In this document: positions 34,789-44,394 of the stretch, in pieces | How the letters are laid out: every line of letters begins with the position of its first letter | Numbering within the stretch: position 1 is the stretch's first letter | Origin: Novosphingobium mangrovisedimenti | GTDB taxonomy: Bacteria > Pseudomonadota > Alphaproteobacteria > Sphingomonadales > Sphingomonadaceae | Length of the DNA: 64,000 nucleotides | Direction: 5' to 3' | NCBI RefSeq assembly: GCF_025153475.1 | Contig: NZ_JANZXA010000001.1 | Location: 124,001-188,000, forward strand | The notes under the pieces: generated by a model | Told to the model about the DNA's origin: nothing | Databases searched by the model: none | The model's input: only the letters and a program-made list of their open reading frames with translations | Program-made: the position numbers and the translations under genes

Positions 34789-35253
34789 ATGACGCAAACC
34801 GCCCAGATCCAGTCCATCATCGACCGCTTCGTGCACAGCGACCAGCGCGGCGCACTGCTCCCCCTCCTTCACGAAATACAGGAAGAGCTCGGCTTCATCG
34901 CCCCCGGGGCCGTGCCGCTGATCGCCGATGCGCTGCTCATCAGCCGCGCAGAAGTACACGGGGTAATCAGCTTCTACCCCGACTTCCGCACCGAGCCGCC
35001 CGCCCGCCACGTAATCAAGCTGTGCCGTGCGGAGAGCTGCCAGGCGCGCGGAGGCGCGGCGATAGAGGCCGAGCTGTCCCATCATCTCGGCGTCGCCATG
35101 GGCCATGCCCGCAAGGACGGGCAGGTCGCGCTCGAACCCGTATATTGCCTGGGCCTTTGCGCCATAGGCCCCAATGCCATGGTCGACGACCGGCCGGTGG
35201 CGCGCATCGACAGCGCGGCCATCGGCAGGATCGCGGGCGAGGTGGAAGCATGA
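34789..35253 (+). CDS. fdsG: Formate dehydrogenase gamma subunit (NuoE-like)
   Basis: 154 residues. Cys79, Cys84, Cys120 and Cys124 (LCRAESC and YCLGLCAIGP) bind a [2Fe-2S] cluster as in NuoE. The helical N-terminus (GALLPLLHEIQEELGFIAP) is also typical. It is one of the electron-transfer subunits of a soluble NAD-dependent formate dehydrogenase. The start at 34789 follows AAGAGAGAGG. The stop overlaps fdsB by ATGA. Confidence 0.93.
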   Translation: MTQTAQIQSIIDRFVHSDQRGALLPLLHEIQEELGFIAPGAVPLIADALLISRAEVHGVISFYPDFRTEPPARHVIKLCRAESCQARGGAAIEAELSHHLGVAMGHARKDGQVALEPVYCLGLCAIGPNAMVDDRPVARIDSAAIGRIAGEVEA

Positions 35254-36803
35254 TGCGGATCTTCGTCAGCAAGGACATGGCCTCTGTTGCCCTCGGTGCC
35301 GACAGCCTGGCCGAAGCCTTCGCCAGCGCCGGCTGCGAGGTGGTGCGCACCGGATCACGCGGGCTCTTCGCCATCGAGCCGCTGGCCGAGGTCGAGACCG
35401 ACGAAGGCCGCATTGCCTATGGCCCCGTCGGCCCGAACGATGTCTCGGCCGTGCTGGACGGGAGCCATCCGGCCCGCATCGGCAGGATCGAGGACCATCC
35501 CTTCTTCTCCGGCCAGCAGCGCTTTACTTTCGCGCGTTGCGGCGTGACCGATCCGCTCAGCCTGTCCGACTATGCCGCGCACGGCGGATGGAAAGGGCTG
35601 GAGACGGCCCTCGGACTTTCGCCGCAGGCCGTGGTGGACGCCGTCAAGGCCTCGGGCCTGCGCGGCCGGGGCGGGGCGGGCTTTCCTACCGGCATCAAAT
35701 GGCAGACGGTGCTCGATGCCGCAGCGGACGAGAAGTTCATCATCTGCAACGCCGACGAAGGCGACAGCGGCACTTTCGCGGACCGCATGCTGATCGAAGG
35801 CGATCCCTTTTGCCTGATCGAGGGCATGGCAATCGCCAGCCACGCCGTGGGCGCCAGCCACGGCTACATCTACATCCGCAGCGAATATCCCTCCGCTATC
35901 GCCGCCATGCGCGAGGCGATTGCCCGTTCGGCCACGAAGATCGCGCCCTTCACGCTGGAAGTACGCGTCGGCGCGGGCACTTACGTCTGCGGCGAGGAAA
36001 CCGCGCTGCTCGAATCCATAGAAGGCAAACGCGGAGAGGTCCGCGCGAAGCCCCCGCTGCCGGCTGTCGAGGGCCTGTTCGGCAGGCCAACCGTCATCAA
36101 CAACGTACTCAGCCTTGCTGCCGTGCCGTTCATCCTTGCCGAGGGCGCGCAGGCTTATGCCGAGGTCGGCTTCGGTCGGTCGCGCGGCACCATGCCGGTG
36201 CAGATCGCCGGCAACGTGAAGAACGGCGGGCTCTACGAGATCGGTTTCGGCGTGACGCTGGGCGAACTCGTCAACCAGATCGGCGGCGGCACCGCCAGCG
36301 GCCGTCCGGTGCGCGCGGTACAGGTCGGCGGGCCGCTCGGCGCCTATTTCCCGCCCTCGATGTTCCACCTGCCTTTCGACTACGAGGCCTTTGCCGAGGC
36401 AGGCGGGCTGATCGGCCATGCCGGGATCACCGTGTTCGACGACACCGTCGACATGGCCCACATGGCCCGCTTCGCCATGGAGTTCTGCGCGGTCGAGAGT
36501 TGCGGGAAGTGCACGCCCTGCCGCATCGGCTCGACGCGCGGCACCGAACTGATCGACCGCATCGTCGCCAAGGCCCCACGCGCGGCGGGCACGCTCGAAA
36601 CCCTGCCGCAGATGCGCAACGCTCGCACTGCGGCGCGCTCGCACGAGGAGGAAATCGACCTGCTGCGCGACTTGTGCGACACCATGAAACACGGCTCACT
36701 CTGCGCCCTGGGCGGCTTCACGCCCTATCCCGTGCTGAGCGCGCTCGATCACTTCCCCGAGGATTTCGGCAGCGGCCATGCGCTGACCGAAGCGGCGGAG
36801 TAA
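35250..36803 (+). CDS. fdsB: Formate dehydrogenase beta subunit (NuoF-like, NADH/FMN)
   Basis: 517 residues. GLRGRGGAGFPTGIKW is the NADH/FMN site, CNADEGDSGTFADRMLIEGDP binds FMN, and SCGKCTPCRIGSTRG with a later Cys485 (GSLCALGG) ligates a [4Fe-4S] cluster (Cys418, 421, 424). The N-terminal 100 residues are a thioredoxin-like domain without ligands. It passes electrons from formate to NAD+. The ATG at 35250 overlaps fdsG. Confidence 0.95.
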   Translation: MMRIFVSKDMASVALGADSLAEAFASAGCEVVRTGSRGLFAIEPLAEVETDEGRIAYGPVGPNDVSAVLDGSHPARIGRIEDHPFFSGQQRFTFARCGVTDPLSLSDYAAHGGWKGLETALGLSPQAVVDAVKASGLRGRGGAGFPTGIKWQTVLDAAADEKFIICNADEGDSGTFADRMLIEGDPFCLIEGMAIASHAVGASHGYIYIRSEYPSAIAAMREAIARSATKIAPFTLEVRVGAGTYVCGEETALLESIEGKRGEVRAKPPLPAVEGLFGRPTVINNVLSLAAVPFILAEGAQAYAEVGFGRSRGTMPVQIAGNVKNGGLYEIGFGVTLGELVNQIGGGTASGRPVRAVQVGGPLGAYFPPSMFHLPFDYEAFAEAGGLIGHAGITVFDDTVDMAHMARFAMEFCAVESCGKCTPCRIGSTRGTELIDRIVAKAPRAAGTLETLPQMRNARTAARSHEEEIDLLRDLCDTMKHGSLCALGGFTPYPVLSALDHFPEDFGSGHALTEAAE

Positions 36804-36809
36804 CACGAT

Positions 36810-39650
36810 ATGACATTCACCCGCGAAAAGGATTTCGGCACACCGGAAGCGACCGGCGAGGCCGTATCGCTCACCATCGACGGCCAGCAGGTCTCCGTCC
36901 CCGCCGGCACCTCGATCATGCGCGCCGCCGCCATGGTCGAAACCGCGATCCCCAAGCTCTGCGCCACCGACAGTCTCGAAAGCTTCGGCTCTTGCCGCAT
37001 GTGCCTAGTCGAAATCGAGGGCCGCAAGGGTTACCCCGCCTCCTGCACCACCCCCGTCGCGTCCGGCATGGTCGTGCGCACCGAGACCGACAAGTTGCGC
37101 AAGCTACGGCGCGGGGTGATGGAGCTCTATATCTCCGACCACCCGCTCGACTGCCTCACCTGCAGCGCCAACGGCGATTGCGAGCTGCAGGACATGGCGG
37201 GCGCGGTGGGCCTGCGCGATGTGCGTTTCGGCTTCGAGGGCGCCAACCACCTCGAAGGCTGCAAGGACGAATCCAACCCTTATTTCACTTTCGATCCGGC
37301 CAAGTGCATCGTCTGCTCGCGCTGCGTGCGCGCCTGCGACGAGGTGCAGGGCACGCTGGCTCTCACCGTCGACGGACGCGGCTTTGCCAGCAAGATTTCC
37401 GCGAGCCAGGGCGAGGGCTTCCTTGCCTCCGAATGCGTCTCCTGCGGCGCGTGCGTGCAGGCCTGCCCGACCTCAGCGCTGATCGAGAACACGGTGATCG
37501 AAAAGGGCACGCCGGACCGTGCCGTCGTCACCACCTGCGCCTATTGCGGCGTCGGCTGCACCTTCCGCGCCGAGATGCGCGGCGAGGAACTGGTGCGCAT
37601 GGTGCCGTGGAAGGAAGGCAAGGCCAACCACGGCCACTCCTGCGTGAAGGGCCGCTTCGCCTGGGGCTATGCCCAGCACCGCGACCGCATCCTCAATCCG
37701 ATGGTCCGCAATTCGGTGGATGAGCCTTGGCGCGAGGTTTCGTGGGATGAGGCCATTGTCCACGTCGCCTCCGAATTCCGCCGCATCCAGAACAGCTACG
37801 GCACCCGCGCGATCGGCGGCATCACCTCCAGCCGCTGCACCAACGAGGAGACCTTCCTCGTCCAGAAGCTGATCCGGCAGGGCTTCGGCAACAACAATGT
37901 CGATACCTGCGCACGCGTGTGCCACTCGCCGACCGGATACGGCCTCAAGACCACGTTTGGCACTTCGGCCGGAACGCAGGACTTCGACAGCGTCGAGCAG
38001 GCCGATGTCGTTCTCGTCATCGGCGCCAACCCGACCGACGGCCATCCCGTCTTCGGCAGCCGCCTGAAGAAGCGCCTGCGTGAAGGCGCGAAGCTGATCG
38101 TCATCGACCCGCGCCGAATCGACCTCGTGCGCTCGCCGCATGTCGAGGCGGCACACCACCTGCCGCTGCGTCCGGGCACCAATGTCGCCCTGCTCACTGC
38201 CATGGCGCACGTCATCGTCACCGAGGGGCTGGTGGACGAGACCTATGTGCGCGAGCGTTGCGATACCGAGGCCTATGGCGAATGGGCCGCGTTCGTTTCC
38301 GATCCCGCCCGCTCGCCCGAGGCGATCGAGGAACTGACCGGCGTTCCCGCCGCCGACGTGTGCGCCGCCGCGCGGCTCTATGCCACCGGGGGCAATGGCG
38401 CGATCTACTACGGCCTTGGCGTCACGGAACACTCACAGGGCTCGTCGACGGTCATGGCCATCGCCAACCTCGCCATGGCCACCGGCAATGTCGGCAAGCC
38501 CGGCGCCGGCGTGAATCCCCTGCGCGGGCAGAACAACGTGCAGGGATCGTGCGACATGGGCAGCTTCCCGCACGAACTGCCCGGCTACCGCCATGTCTCG
38601 GACAGCGTCGCGCGCGCGCAGTTCGAACAGGACTGGGGTGTCACGCTCGATGCCGAACCGGGCCTGCGCATCAACAACATGCTCGATGCGGCGACCGACG
38701 GCACGTTCAAGGGCATTTTCATCCAGGGCGAGGACATCCTGCAGTCGGATCCCAACACCACTCATGTGGCGGCGGGATTGGCCGCGATGGAATGCGTGGT
38801 CGTGCAGGACCTCTTCCTCAACGAGACCGCCAACTACGCGCACGTCTTCCTGCCGGGGTCGACCTTCCTCGAAAAGGACGGGACTTTCACCAATGCCGAA
38901 CGCCGCATCCAGCGCGTGCGCAAGGTGATGGAGCCAAAGAACGGCTACGCCGACTGGGAAGTGGTGCAGCTCGTCGCCAATGCGATGGGGCTGGGCTGGA
39001 CCTATACCCATCCCTCGCAGGTAATGAATGAGATCGCGCGCCTCACGCCGACCTTCGCGGGTGTGACCTACGACGTGCTGGATCAGCGCGGTTCGGTCCA
39101 GTGGCCGGTGAACGAGGCCGCGCCCGATGGCACGCCGACCATGCACATCGACCACTTCGTGCGCGGCAAGGGCCTGTTCGTCGTCACCGACTATGTGCCG
39201 ACCGACGAGCGCACCGGCCCGCGCTTCCCGCTGCTGCTCACCACCGGGCGCATCCTCAGCCAGTACAACGTCGGCGCGCAGACGCGGCGCACGCCGAACG
39301 AGGCCTGGCATGCCGAGGACCGGCTGGAGATCCACCCGCACGATGCCGAAAACCGGGGCATACGCGACGGCGATTGGGTGGCGCTGCGCAGCCGCGCGGG
39401 CGAGACCACCTTGCGCGCGCTCATCACCGACCGGGTAGCGCCCGGCGTGGTCTATACCACTTTCCACCACCCCGACACGCAAGCCAACGTCATCACCACG
39501 GACTTTTCCGACTGGGCGACCAACTGCCCCGAATACAAGGTGACTGCCGTCCAGGTCGCGCCGTCCAACGGACCTTCCGACTGGCAAAGGCGTTATCGTG
39601 CGCAGGCGGACCAGAGCCGCCGCATCGAGACGGCCGAACCTGCGGAGTGA
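36810..39650 (+). CDS. fdsA: Formate dehydrogenase alpha subunit, molybdenum/tungsten
   Basis: 946 residues. The N-terminal part is NuoG-like: a [2Fe-2S] site (Cys51, 62, 65, 79), a His-ligated cluster (His111, Cys115, 118, 124), and two [4Fe-4S] sites (Cys166-176 and Cys209-219). The catalytic part starts with CAYCGVGC...C (Cys243-278) and has the metal ligand in CARVCHSPT: Cys371 next to His372, so this is a cysteine, not selenocysteine, enzyme with bis-MGD. It oxidises formate to CO2. It lies 6 bp after fdsB and before fdsD. Confidence 0.96.
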   Translation: MTFTREKDFGTPEATGEAVSLTIDGQQVSVPAGTSIMRAAAMVETAIPKLCATDSLESFGSCRMCLVEIEGRKGYPASCTTPVASGMVVRTETDKLRKLRRGVMELYISDHPLDCLTCSANGDCELQDMAGAVGLRDVRFGFEGANHLEGCKDESNPYFTFDPAKCIVCSRCVRACDEVQGTLALTVDGRGFASKISASQGEGFLASECVSCGACVQACPTSALIENTVIEKGTPDRAVVTTCAYCGVGCTFRAEMRGEELVRMVPWKEGKANHGHSCVKGRFAWGYAQHRDRILNPMVRNSVDEPWREVSWDEAIVHVASEFRRIQNSYGTRAIGGITSSRCTNEETFLVQKLIRQGFGNNNVDTCARVCHSPTGYGLKTTFGTSAGTQDFDSVEQADVVLVIGANPTDGHPVFGSRLKKRLREGAKLIVIDPRRIDLVRSPHVEAAHHLPLRPGTNVALLTAMAHVIVTEGLVDETYVRERCDTEAYGEWAAFVSDPARSPEAIEELTGVPAADVCAAARLYATGGNGAIYYGLGVTEHSQGSSTVMAIANLAMATGNVGKPGAGVNPLRGQNNVQGSCDMGSFPHELPGYRHVSDSVARAQFEQDWGVTLDAEPGLRINNMLDAATDGTFKGIFIQGEDILQSDPNTTHVAAGLAAMECVVVQDLFLNETANYAHVFLPGSTFLEKDGTFTNAERRIQRVRKVMEPKNGYADWEVVQLVANAMGLGWTYTHPSQVMNEIARLTPTFAGVTYDVLDQRGSVQWPVNEAAPDGTPTMHIDHFVRGKGLFVVTDYVPTDERTGPRFPLLLTTGRILSQYNVGAQTRRTPNEAWHAEDRLEIHPHDAENRGIRDGDWVALRSRAGETTLRALITDRVAPGVVYTTFHHPDTQANVITTDFSDWATNCPEYKVTAVQVAPSNGPSDWQRRYRAQADQSRRIETAEPAE

Positions 39651-39658
39651 CCAGAGCC

Positions 39659-39889
39659 ATGATGAGCACCGACGAGCGCCTTGCCTACATGGCCGACCAG
39701 ATTCTGCGCAATTTCGCCTCCAGGGGGCAGGAAGCCGCCATCGCGGCTACTCTGGACCATATCGGCCAGTTCTGGGACCCCGGCATGAAATCGCGCGCAG
39801 CAGCCATGCCCGATGCGCCCGGCGTCGTTCTGTCGGATGGCGTGCGCGCCACGTTCATGCGGCTGCGCGACAGCCAGCCGGCAAGCTGA
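39659..39889 (+). CDS. fdsD: Formate dehydrogenase delta subunit
   Basis: 76 residues: STDERLAYMADQILRNFASRGQEAAIAATLDHIGQFWDPGMKSR, the small helical FdsD family. It is needed for a stable or active complex in relatives, without carrying cofactors. It starts 9 bp after the fdsA stop. The sulfurtransferase-like FdsC/FdhD, which usually sits between fdsA and fdsD, is missing here, so it must be encoded elsewhere. Confidence 0.88.
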   Translation: MMSTDERLAYMADQILRNFASRGQEAAIAATLDHIGQFWDPGMKSRAAAMPDAPGVVLSDGVRATFMRLRDSQPAS

Positions 39890-39954
39890 TCGCGCTCCCG
39901 TAACCCACCGTGGGCGATGACAGGCGCCGCCGATGGCGCTAACGCAAGCATCAA

Positions 39955-40767
39955 ATGCCCGAGCTTCCAGAAGTCGAAACCACCGTACGCGGCCTCGCCC
40001 GCTTTCTCGACGGCGAGCGAATCGCGCACGTGCAGGTCAACCGGCCGGACTTGCGCCGCCCCTTCCCGCCCGATCTCGTCCAGACGCTTACCGGCGCACG
40101 GGTCACGTCGATGGGTCGCCGTGCCAAGTACGGCCTGATCCATACCGACCGCGAGCGCACCATGGTCTTCCACCTCGGCATGTCAGGGCGGTGGCGGATC
40201 GAGCCCGAGCAGCCCGAAAAGCACGATCACCTCGTGCTGGAAACCGAATCGGGGCACGTCCTGGCGCTCAACGACGCACGGCGGTTCGGATCGGTCGATC
40301 TGGTGGCCACCGCGGACCTCGATACCTGGGCCCCCTTCGCCGGCCTCGGCCCCGAACCGCTCGGTCCCGGACTGACCCCGCAGCACCTCAGGCGCGCGTT
40401 CAGGGACCGCACGGCACCGATCAAGCAACTGCTGCTCGATCAGGCTATCGTGGCGGGACTCGGCAACATCTACGTGTGCGAGGCGCTGTTTCGCTCCGGC
40501 ATCCGACCCGACAAGGCGGCCGGACGCGTCTCGCTGCCCTCGCTGGGCCGGCTGGTGCCCGCGATTCAGGACGTCCTTGCCGAATCGATCGCGGCAGGCG
40601 GCTCGACCATCCGCGACTATGCGCAGCCTTCAGGCGAGCTGGGATACTTCGCGGCCTCCTGGCAGGTCTATGGGCGCGAGGGGCAGGCCTGCGCCTGTGG
40701 CGCCCCGATACTGCGCTTCGTGCAAGGCGGGCGCAGCACGTTCTGGTGCCGTAAATGCCAGAAATAG
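39955..40767 (+). CDS. mutM: Formamidopyrimidine-DNA glycosylase
   Basis: 270 residues. The mature N-terminus PELPEVETTVRGL provides the catalytic Pro2 and Glu3; QAIVAGLGNIYVCEALFRSGI is the helix-two-turn-helix, and CACGAPILRFVQGGRSTFWCRKCQK is the C-terminal four-Cys zinc finger. It removes oxidised purines such as 8-oxoguanine. It precedes rpsT and dnaA, a gene order common in alphaproteobacteria. Confidence 0.97.
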   Translation: MPELPEVETTVRGLARFLDGERIAHVQVNRPDLRRPFPPDLVQTLTGARVTSMGRRAKYGLIHTDRERTMVFHLGMSGRWRIEPEQPEKHDHLVLETESGHVLALNDARRFGSVDLVATADLDTWAPFAGLGPEPLGPGLTPQHLRRAFRDRTAPIKQLLLDQAIVAGLGNIYVCEALFRSGIRPDKAAGRVSLPSLGRLVPAIQDVLAESIAAGGSTIRDYAQPSGELGYFAASWQVYGREGQACACGAPILRFVQGGRSTFWCRKCQK

Positions 40768-40900
40768 GCGGGTTAGCGCGCCTTCTCCGGCTTGACGGAA
40801 GCCGGCACCACCGCTAAGGGGCGCGCTTTCCGGCGAGTCCGCTCGCCATACGCAGATTCGTTAGGTAGGGGCCGTACGTCGGCCAGACAGAGGAAATTCG

Positions 40901-41161
40901 ATGGCCAATACGCCGCAAGCCCGCAAGCGCATCCGTCGCAACGAGCGCCGCGCCCTGATCAATACCAACCGCATGAGCCGCATCCGTACTTTCGTGAAGA
41001 AGGTGGAAGCAGCGATTGCCGGCGGCGACAAGGCTGCCGCTACCGAAGCGCTCAAGGCTGCCCAGCCCGAGCTGGCGCGCGGCGTCGCGCGCGGCGTGCT
41101 TCACAAGAATACGGCCGCGCGCAAGATGTCGCGCCTGACCAAGCGCGTCGGAGCGCTCTGA
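40901..41161 (+). CDS. rpsT: 30S ribosomal protein S20
   Basis: 86 residues: [39 protein letters not shown]...[22 protein letters not shown], basic and helical with the family's conserved [12 protein letters not shown] ending. It binds 16S rRNA early in assembly. It is followed by a strong terminator, so it is probably transcribed alone or with mutM. Confidence 0.98.
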   Translation: MANTPQARKRIRRNERRALINTNRMSRIRTFVKKVEAAIAGGDKAAATEALKAAQPELARGVARGVLHKNTAARKMSRLTKRVGAL

Positions 41162-41222
41162 CGCGAGAGCCGATTCGGTCTTTCAAGGCAGGCATTAGAC
41201 GTCTGCCTTGGCACGAAACAGG

Positions 41223-41255
41223 AACGGAGCCAGAGATAAAATCTCTGGCTCCGTT
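41223..41255 (+). terminator. Rho-independent terminator of rpsT
   Basis: A 15-bp perfect stem (41223-41237 with 41241-41255, starting AACGGAGCC) around a 3-base loop, followed by a T-rich stretch (TTCATTTT). Confidence 0.9.
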
Positions 41256-41694
41256 TCATTTTCTGCTGCGCTGCAACGGATGAAAACCTAAACCCCCGAA
41301 AACACGCGATTCGCTTGCGCTGCATCGCGTAACGCACTGATTTAAATTAAAAATATGCCTTTCATGACGGAAATTGGGCACTCCCGCCCCTGTCAACCGG
41401 CATTATTTTTTATATTTCCCCGCACCCGTATTGCGCGCTGGCCAAACCCCTCCTTAAAAGGGTTTCCGGCCGTTGCGGAACTGGCCGGGGATAAATCGAA
41501 AGCAGGCAGATCAGGAGCCGCAAACAGGCGTTTGCGGCTGAGGGGCCTTTTTTGCCGGTGTCTCGATGGATGGTCGGTTCCGTTGCGGACATATCGGGGT
41601 CACGCGAACACGGGGAGTTGAGCGGGTGTCAGGTTCTTCATCGGGTGCGGGCGGCAACCAATCACACAGAAAAGCGAAGGCGGTAAAAGTTGCG
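41256..41694. other. Upstream region of dnaA
   Basis: About 440 bp with AT-rich patches at 41336-41356 and 41403-41422. One weak DnaA-box-like sequence occurs on the minus strand (TTATCCCCG, near 41485). No cluster of boxes is visible. The dnaA promoter is expected here, and a GTG at 41626 (after GGGAG) is a possible longer dnaA start. Confidence 0.5.
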
Positions 41695-43128
41695 ATGGAA
41701 GAGGATCAGGAAGCCGTGAATCTGGCGGCCGACTGGGCAGACATCAGCCAAGGCCTGCGCAAGGATCTGGGGTATCAGGTTCACAGCCAGTGGATCAAAC
41801 CGATCCAGCCGGGCACCTACTGCGCGGAGACCGGTACTCTCGATCTCTATCTCCCCACCGAATTCTCCGCGAACTGGGTCACGGACCGGTTTGCCGATCG
41901 CCTTTCGCTGGCATGGAAGATCGCGCGCCCTGACGTGCGTCATGTACGCATCCTCGTGCATCCTGGCCGCCGCCAGCTGCCCGAACTGCGTCTGGGCAGC
42001 GGCGGACGGCCGAGCAGCGCGCCAGCCAACGATTCGGCGCACGGTTCGGCCGATGCACTTTCGGCCGCGCTAACCGGCGAATCGTTCGCCTCGCTCGGAC
42101 AGGGCCCGGCGGGCATCGATGCCTCGCAGACTTTCGCGACTTTCGTGACGGGCACGGCGAACGTGCTGGCATTCAATGCCGCCCAACGCATGTCGGCGAA
42201 CGAGAAGCCGCAGTTCTCGCCGCTCTACCTCAAAGCCGCGACCGGCCAAGGCAAGACGCACCTGCTGCACGCGATTGGCCATGCCTATCTGGCCAGCCAC
42301 CCGCATGCGCGGATCTTCTACTGCTCGGCCGAGCGCTTCATGGTCGAGTTCGTCCAGGCGCTGCGCCAGAACCAGATGATCGAATTCAAGGCGCGCCTAC
42401 GCGGCTTCGACCTGCTGCTGGTGGACGACATCCAGTTCATCATCGGCAAGGCTTCGGCGCAGGAAGAGCTGCTCTACACGATCGATGCCCTGCTCGCCGA
42501 GGGCAAGCGGCTGGTCTTCGCCGCCGACCGTGCCCCGCAGGCGCTCGACGGCGTCGAACCGCGCCTGCTCTCGCGCCTGTCGATGGGCCTTGTCGCGGAC
42601 ATCCAGCCCGCCGACATCGAACTGCGCCGCTCGATCCTCGAGAACCGCCTGCAGCGCTTCGCCTCGATCGAAGTGCCCGCCGACGTCATCGAGTTCCTCG
42701 CGCGCACCATCAATCGCAACGTGCGCGAACTGGTGGGCGGTCTCAACAAGCTGATCGCCTATGCCCAGCTGACCGGCCAGCAGGTCTCCCTGCAGCTTGC
42801 CGAAGAGCAGCTCACCGATATCCTCTCGGCCAACCGCCGCCGCATCACGATCGACGAGATCCAGCGCACGGTCTGCCAGTTCTACCGGATCGACCGGACC
42901 GAGATGAGCTCCAAGCGCCGCGCCCGCGCCGTGGTACGCCCGCGCCAGGTGGCGATGTACCTCGCCAAGGTGCTGACGCCGCGCTCCTACCCGGAGATCG
43001 GTCGCAAGTTCGGCGGACGCGATCACTCGACGGTGATCCACGCGGTTCGCCTGATCGAGGAGCTGCGCACCCGCGATGCCGACATGGACGGTGACGTCCG
43101 CTCGCTGCTGCGCCAACTCGAGAGCTGA
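41695..43128 (+). CDS. dnaA: Chromosomal replication initiator DnaA
   Basis: 477 residues from the ATG at 41695. Domain I (DWADISQGLRKDLGYQVHSQWIKPIQ) is followed by a short linker, the AAA+ core with Walker A AATGQGKTHLLHAIG and Walker B LLLVDDIQF, a sensor/Arg segment (PRLLSRLSMGLVADIQ), and domain IV with the DnaA signature GGRDHSTVIHAVRLIEEL. It opens the origin for replication. It follows rpsT after about 530 bp, a common alphaproteobacterial layout. Confidence 0.97.
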   Translation: MEEDQEAVNLAADWADISQGLRKDLGYQVHSQWIKPIQPGTYCAETGTLDLYLPTEFSANWVTDRFADRLSLAWKIARPDVRHVRILVHPGRRQLPELRLGSGGRPSSAPANDSAHGSADALSAALTGESFASLGQGPAGIDASQTFATFVTGTANVLAFNAAQRMSANEKPQFSPLYLKAATGQGKTHLLHAIGHAYLASHPHARIFYCSAERFMVEFVQALRQNQMIEFKARLRGFDLLLVDDIQFIIGKASAQEELLYTIDALLAEGKRLVFAADRAPQALDGVEPRLLSRLSMGLVADIQPADIELRRSILENRLQRFASIEVPADVIEFLARTINRNVRELVGGLNKLIAYAQLTGQQVSLQLAEEQLTDILSANRRRITIDEIQRTVCQFYRIDRTEMSSKRRARAVVRPRQVAMYLAKVLTPRSYPEIGRKFGGRDHSTVIHAVRLIEELRTRDADMDGDVRSLLRQLES

Positions 43129-43185
43129 CAGCCCTCCCGGACCGCCCCCGGGACACTCCAGGCTTTCACCGAAGCCTGCAGATCG

Positions 43186-43223
43186 AAAGGCCTGCGAAGC
43201 GGCATCCGCTCTCGCAGGCCTTT
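43186..43223 (+). terminator. Terminator after dnaA
   Basis: AAAGGCCTGCGA at 43186-43197 pairs with TCGCAGGCCTTT at 43212-43223; the loop contains a second small stem (AGCGG/CCGCT). A T-run (TTTT) overlaps the end. Confidence 0.85.
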
Positions 43224-43442
43224 TCACGTGGGCTCGTGCGAACGGAATATCCGGCACCTTAGGTTAACGACGGCTGTCAGCGCGGTGTTTACCCGAAGGC
43301 GGAAATGCAAACGATATTCCCCAGAAATCCAGGATTTCCGCGGTCATAACTTAACACTTTGCTAAGCGCCGCCCCTTAGCTTCATGGTGAAGGTCCCACG
43401 GCTGAAACGTGGCGACCAGATCACTGGAAGAGGCACCCCCCC
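43224..43442. other. Spacer between dnaA and the GGDEF-like gene
   Basis: About 220 bp including the promoter side of the next gene. No coding frame or repeat of note. Confidence 0.5.
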
Positions 43443-44294
43443 ATGCGCTTCTACAGGGCGACAGCCTTTTTGTTCCCACATCACTTCGAACGCAGAGTCC
43501 TGCTGTTGTGTCTCTGTGCCATTCTCGTACCGCTGGTCGCGTGCCTCACGCTGCAGGCGACGACCGGCGAATGGCATGCCCCGACGCTTGCGGCGCTGCT
43601 GGGCGGCACGCTGCTCGGCGCCGTGTTCGGGCTCGCGACGATCCATGCCCTGCTCAGGCCGATCGCCCGTGCCGCAGACATGCTCGGCGCCGTCCAGAAC
43701 GGGGAGCCCGTTGCGCGCATCCCCGTCGCCGGAGATGACCTCGTCGGCCGCCTGCTGCGCGGGGTGACAACGGCCGCGAACGAATCCGCCTTGCGGATCG
43801 AGGCGCTGATAGAGACCGCCGAACGCGATCCGCTGACCGGCGTGCGCAACCGCAATGGCTTTCTGGATTCGGCAAAAGGCCTCCTGCGCGACGAAGGCAC
43901 TGCGGTGCTGGCCCTTGTCGAGATCGACCATTTCGCGCTGATCACCGAACGGTTCGGCGAATCGGCGAGCGAAAACCTGGTCAAGGCAATCGCCCGTCGG
44001 CTCGAGGCCGGGCTGCGCCGCACCGACATCGTGGGCCGCTGGGACAGCATCCAGTTCTCGGTCCTGCTGCCGCAGACCCTGCTCGACGAAGCTCGCCAGA
44101 TCATGGAACGCCTGCGGGCATCCGTGGCGCTCGACGAGAGCCTGAGCGGACAGGGCTGGCCGGTGACCTTCTCCTGTGGCCTTGCACCGGTTCGCGCGTT
44201 TTCGGAGTTCCACGATTCCCTGCGCCAGGCAGATGCCATGCTGGACGAAGCCAGGAACAGCGGCCGCAACAAGGTTCTCGCCCTGACGCACTGA
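43443..44294 (+). CDS. Membrane protein with HAMP and degenerate GGDEF domain
   Basis: 283 residues. Two N-terminal membrane helices (VLLLCLCAILVPLVACLTL and LAALLGGTLLGAVFGLATIHAL) lead to a HAMP-like region and a GGDEF fold (AERDPLTGVRNRNGFLDSA is the usual entry). The signature site reads R-W-D-S-I-Q-F at 199-205 instead of R-x-G-G-D-E-F, and the first metal Asp is Glu160, so diguanylate cyclase activity is probably lost. It may bind c-di-GMP, GTP or a partner instead. Confidence 0.82.
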   Translation: MRFYRATAFLFPHHFERRVLLLCLCAILVPLVACLTLQATTGEWHAPTLAALLGGTLLGAVFGLATIHALLRPIARAADMLGAVQNGEPVARIPVAGDDLVGRLLRGVTTAANESALRIEALIETAERDPLTGVRNRNGFLDSAKGLLRDEGTAVLALVEIDHFALITERFGESASENLVKAIARRLEAGLRRTDIVGRWDSIQFSVLLPQTLLDEARQIMERLRASVALDESLSGQGWPVTFSCGLAPVRAFSEFHDSLRQADAMLDEARNSGRNKVLALTH

Positions 44295-44394
44295 CGTTTC
44301 ACCCTCGATGCCTGGCGAGCCTCTTCCGGCACGTTGCGCATCGCGGGGCTTTTGCGGCTTCACCCACCGGCGTCCATGCTGTACGCGGACGGAC

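Noticed and set aside
41256..41694. Possible replication origin upstream of dnaA
   Set aside because: AT-rich patches exist, but only one weak DnaA-box-like sequence is visible, and in many alphaproteobacteria the origin is not beside dnaA. A GC-skew plot would be needed.
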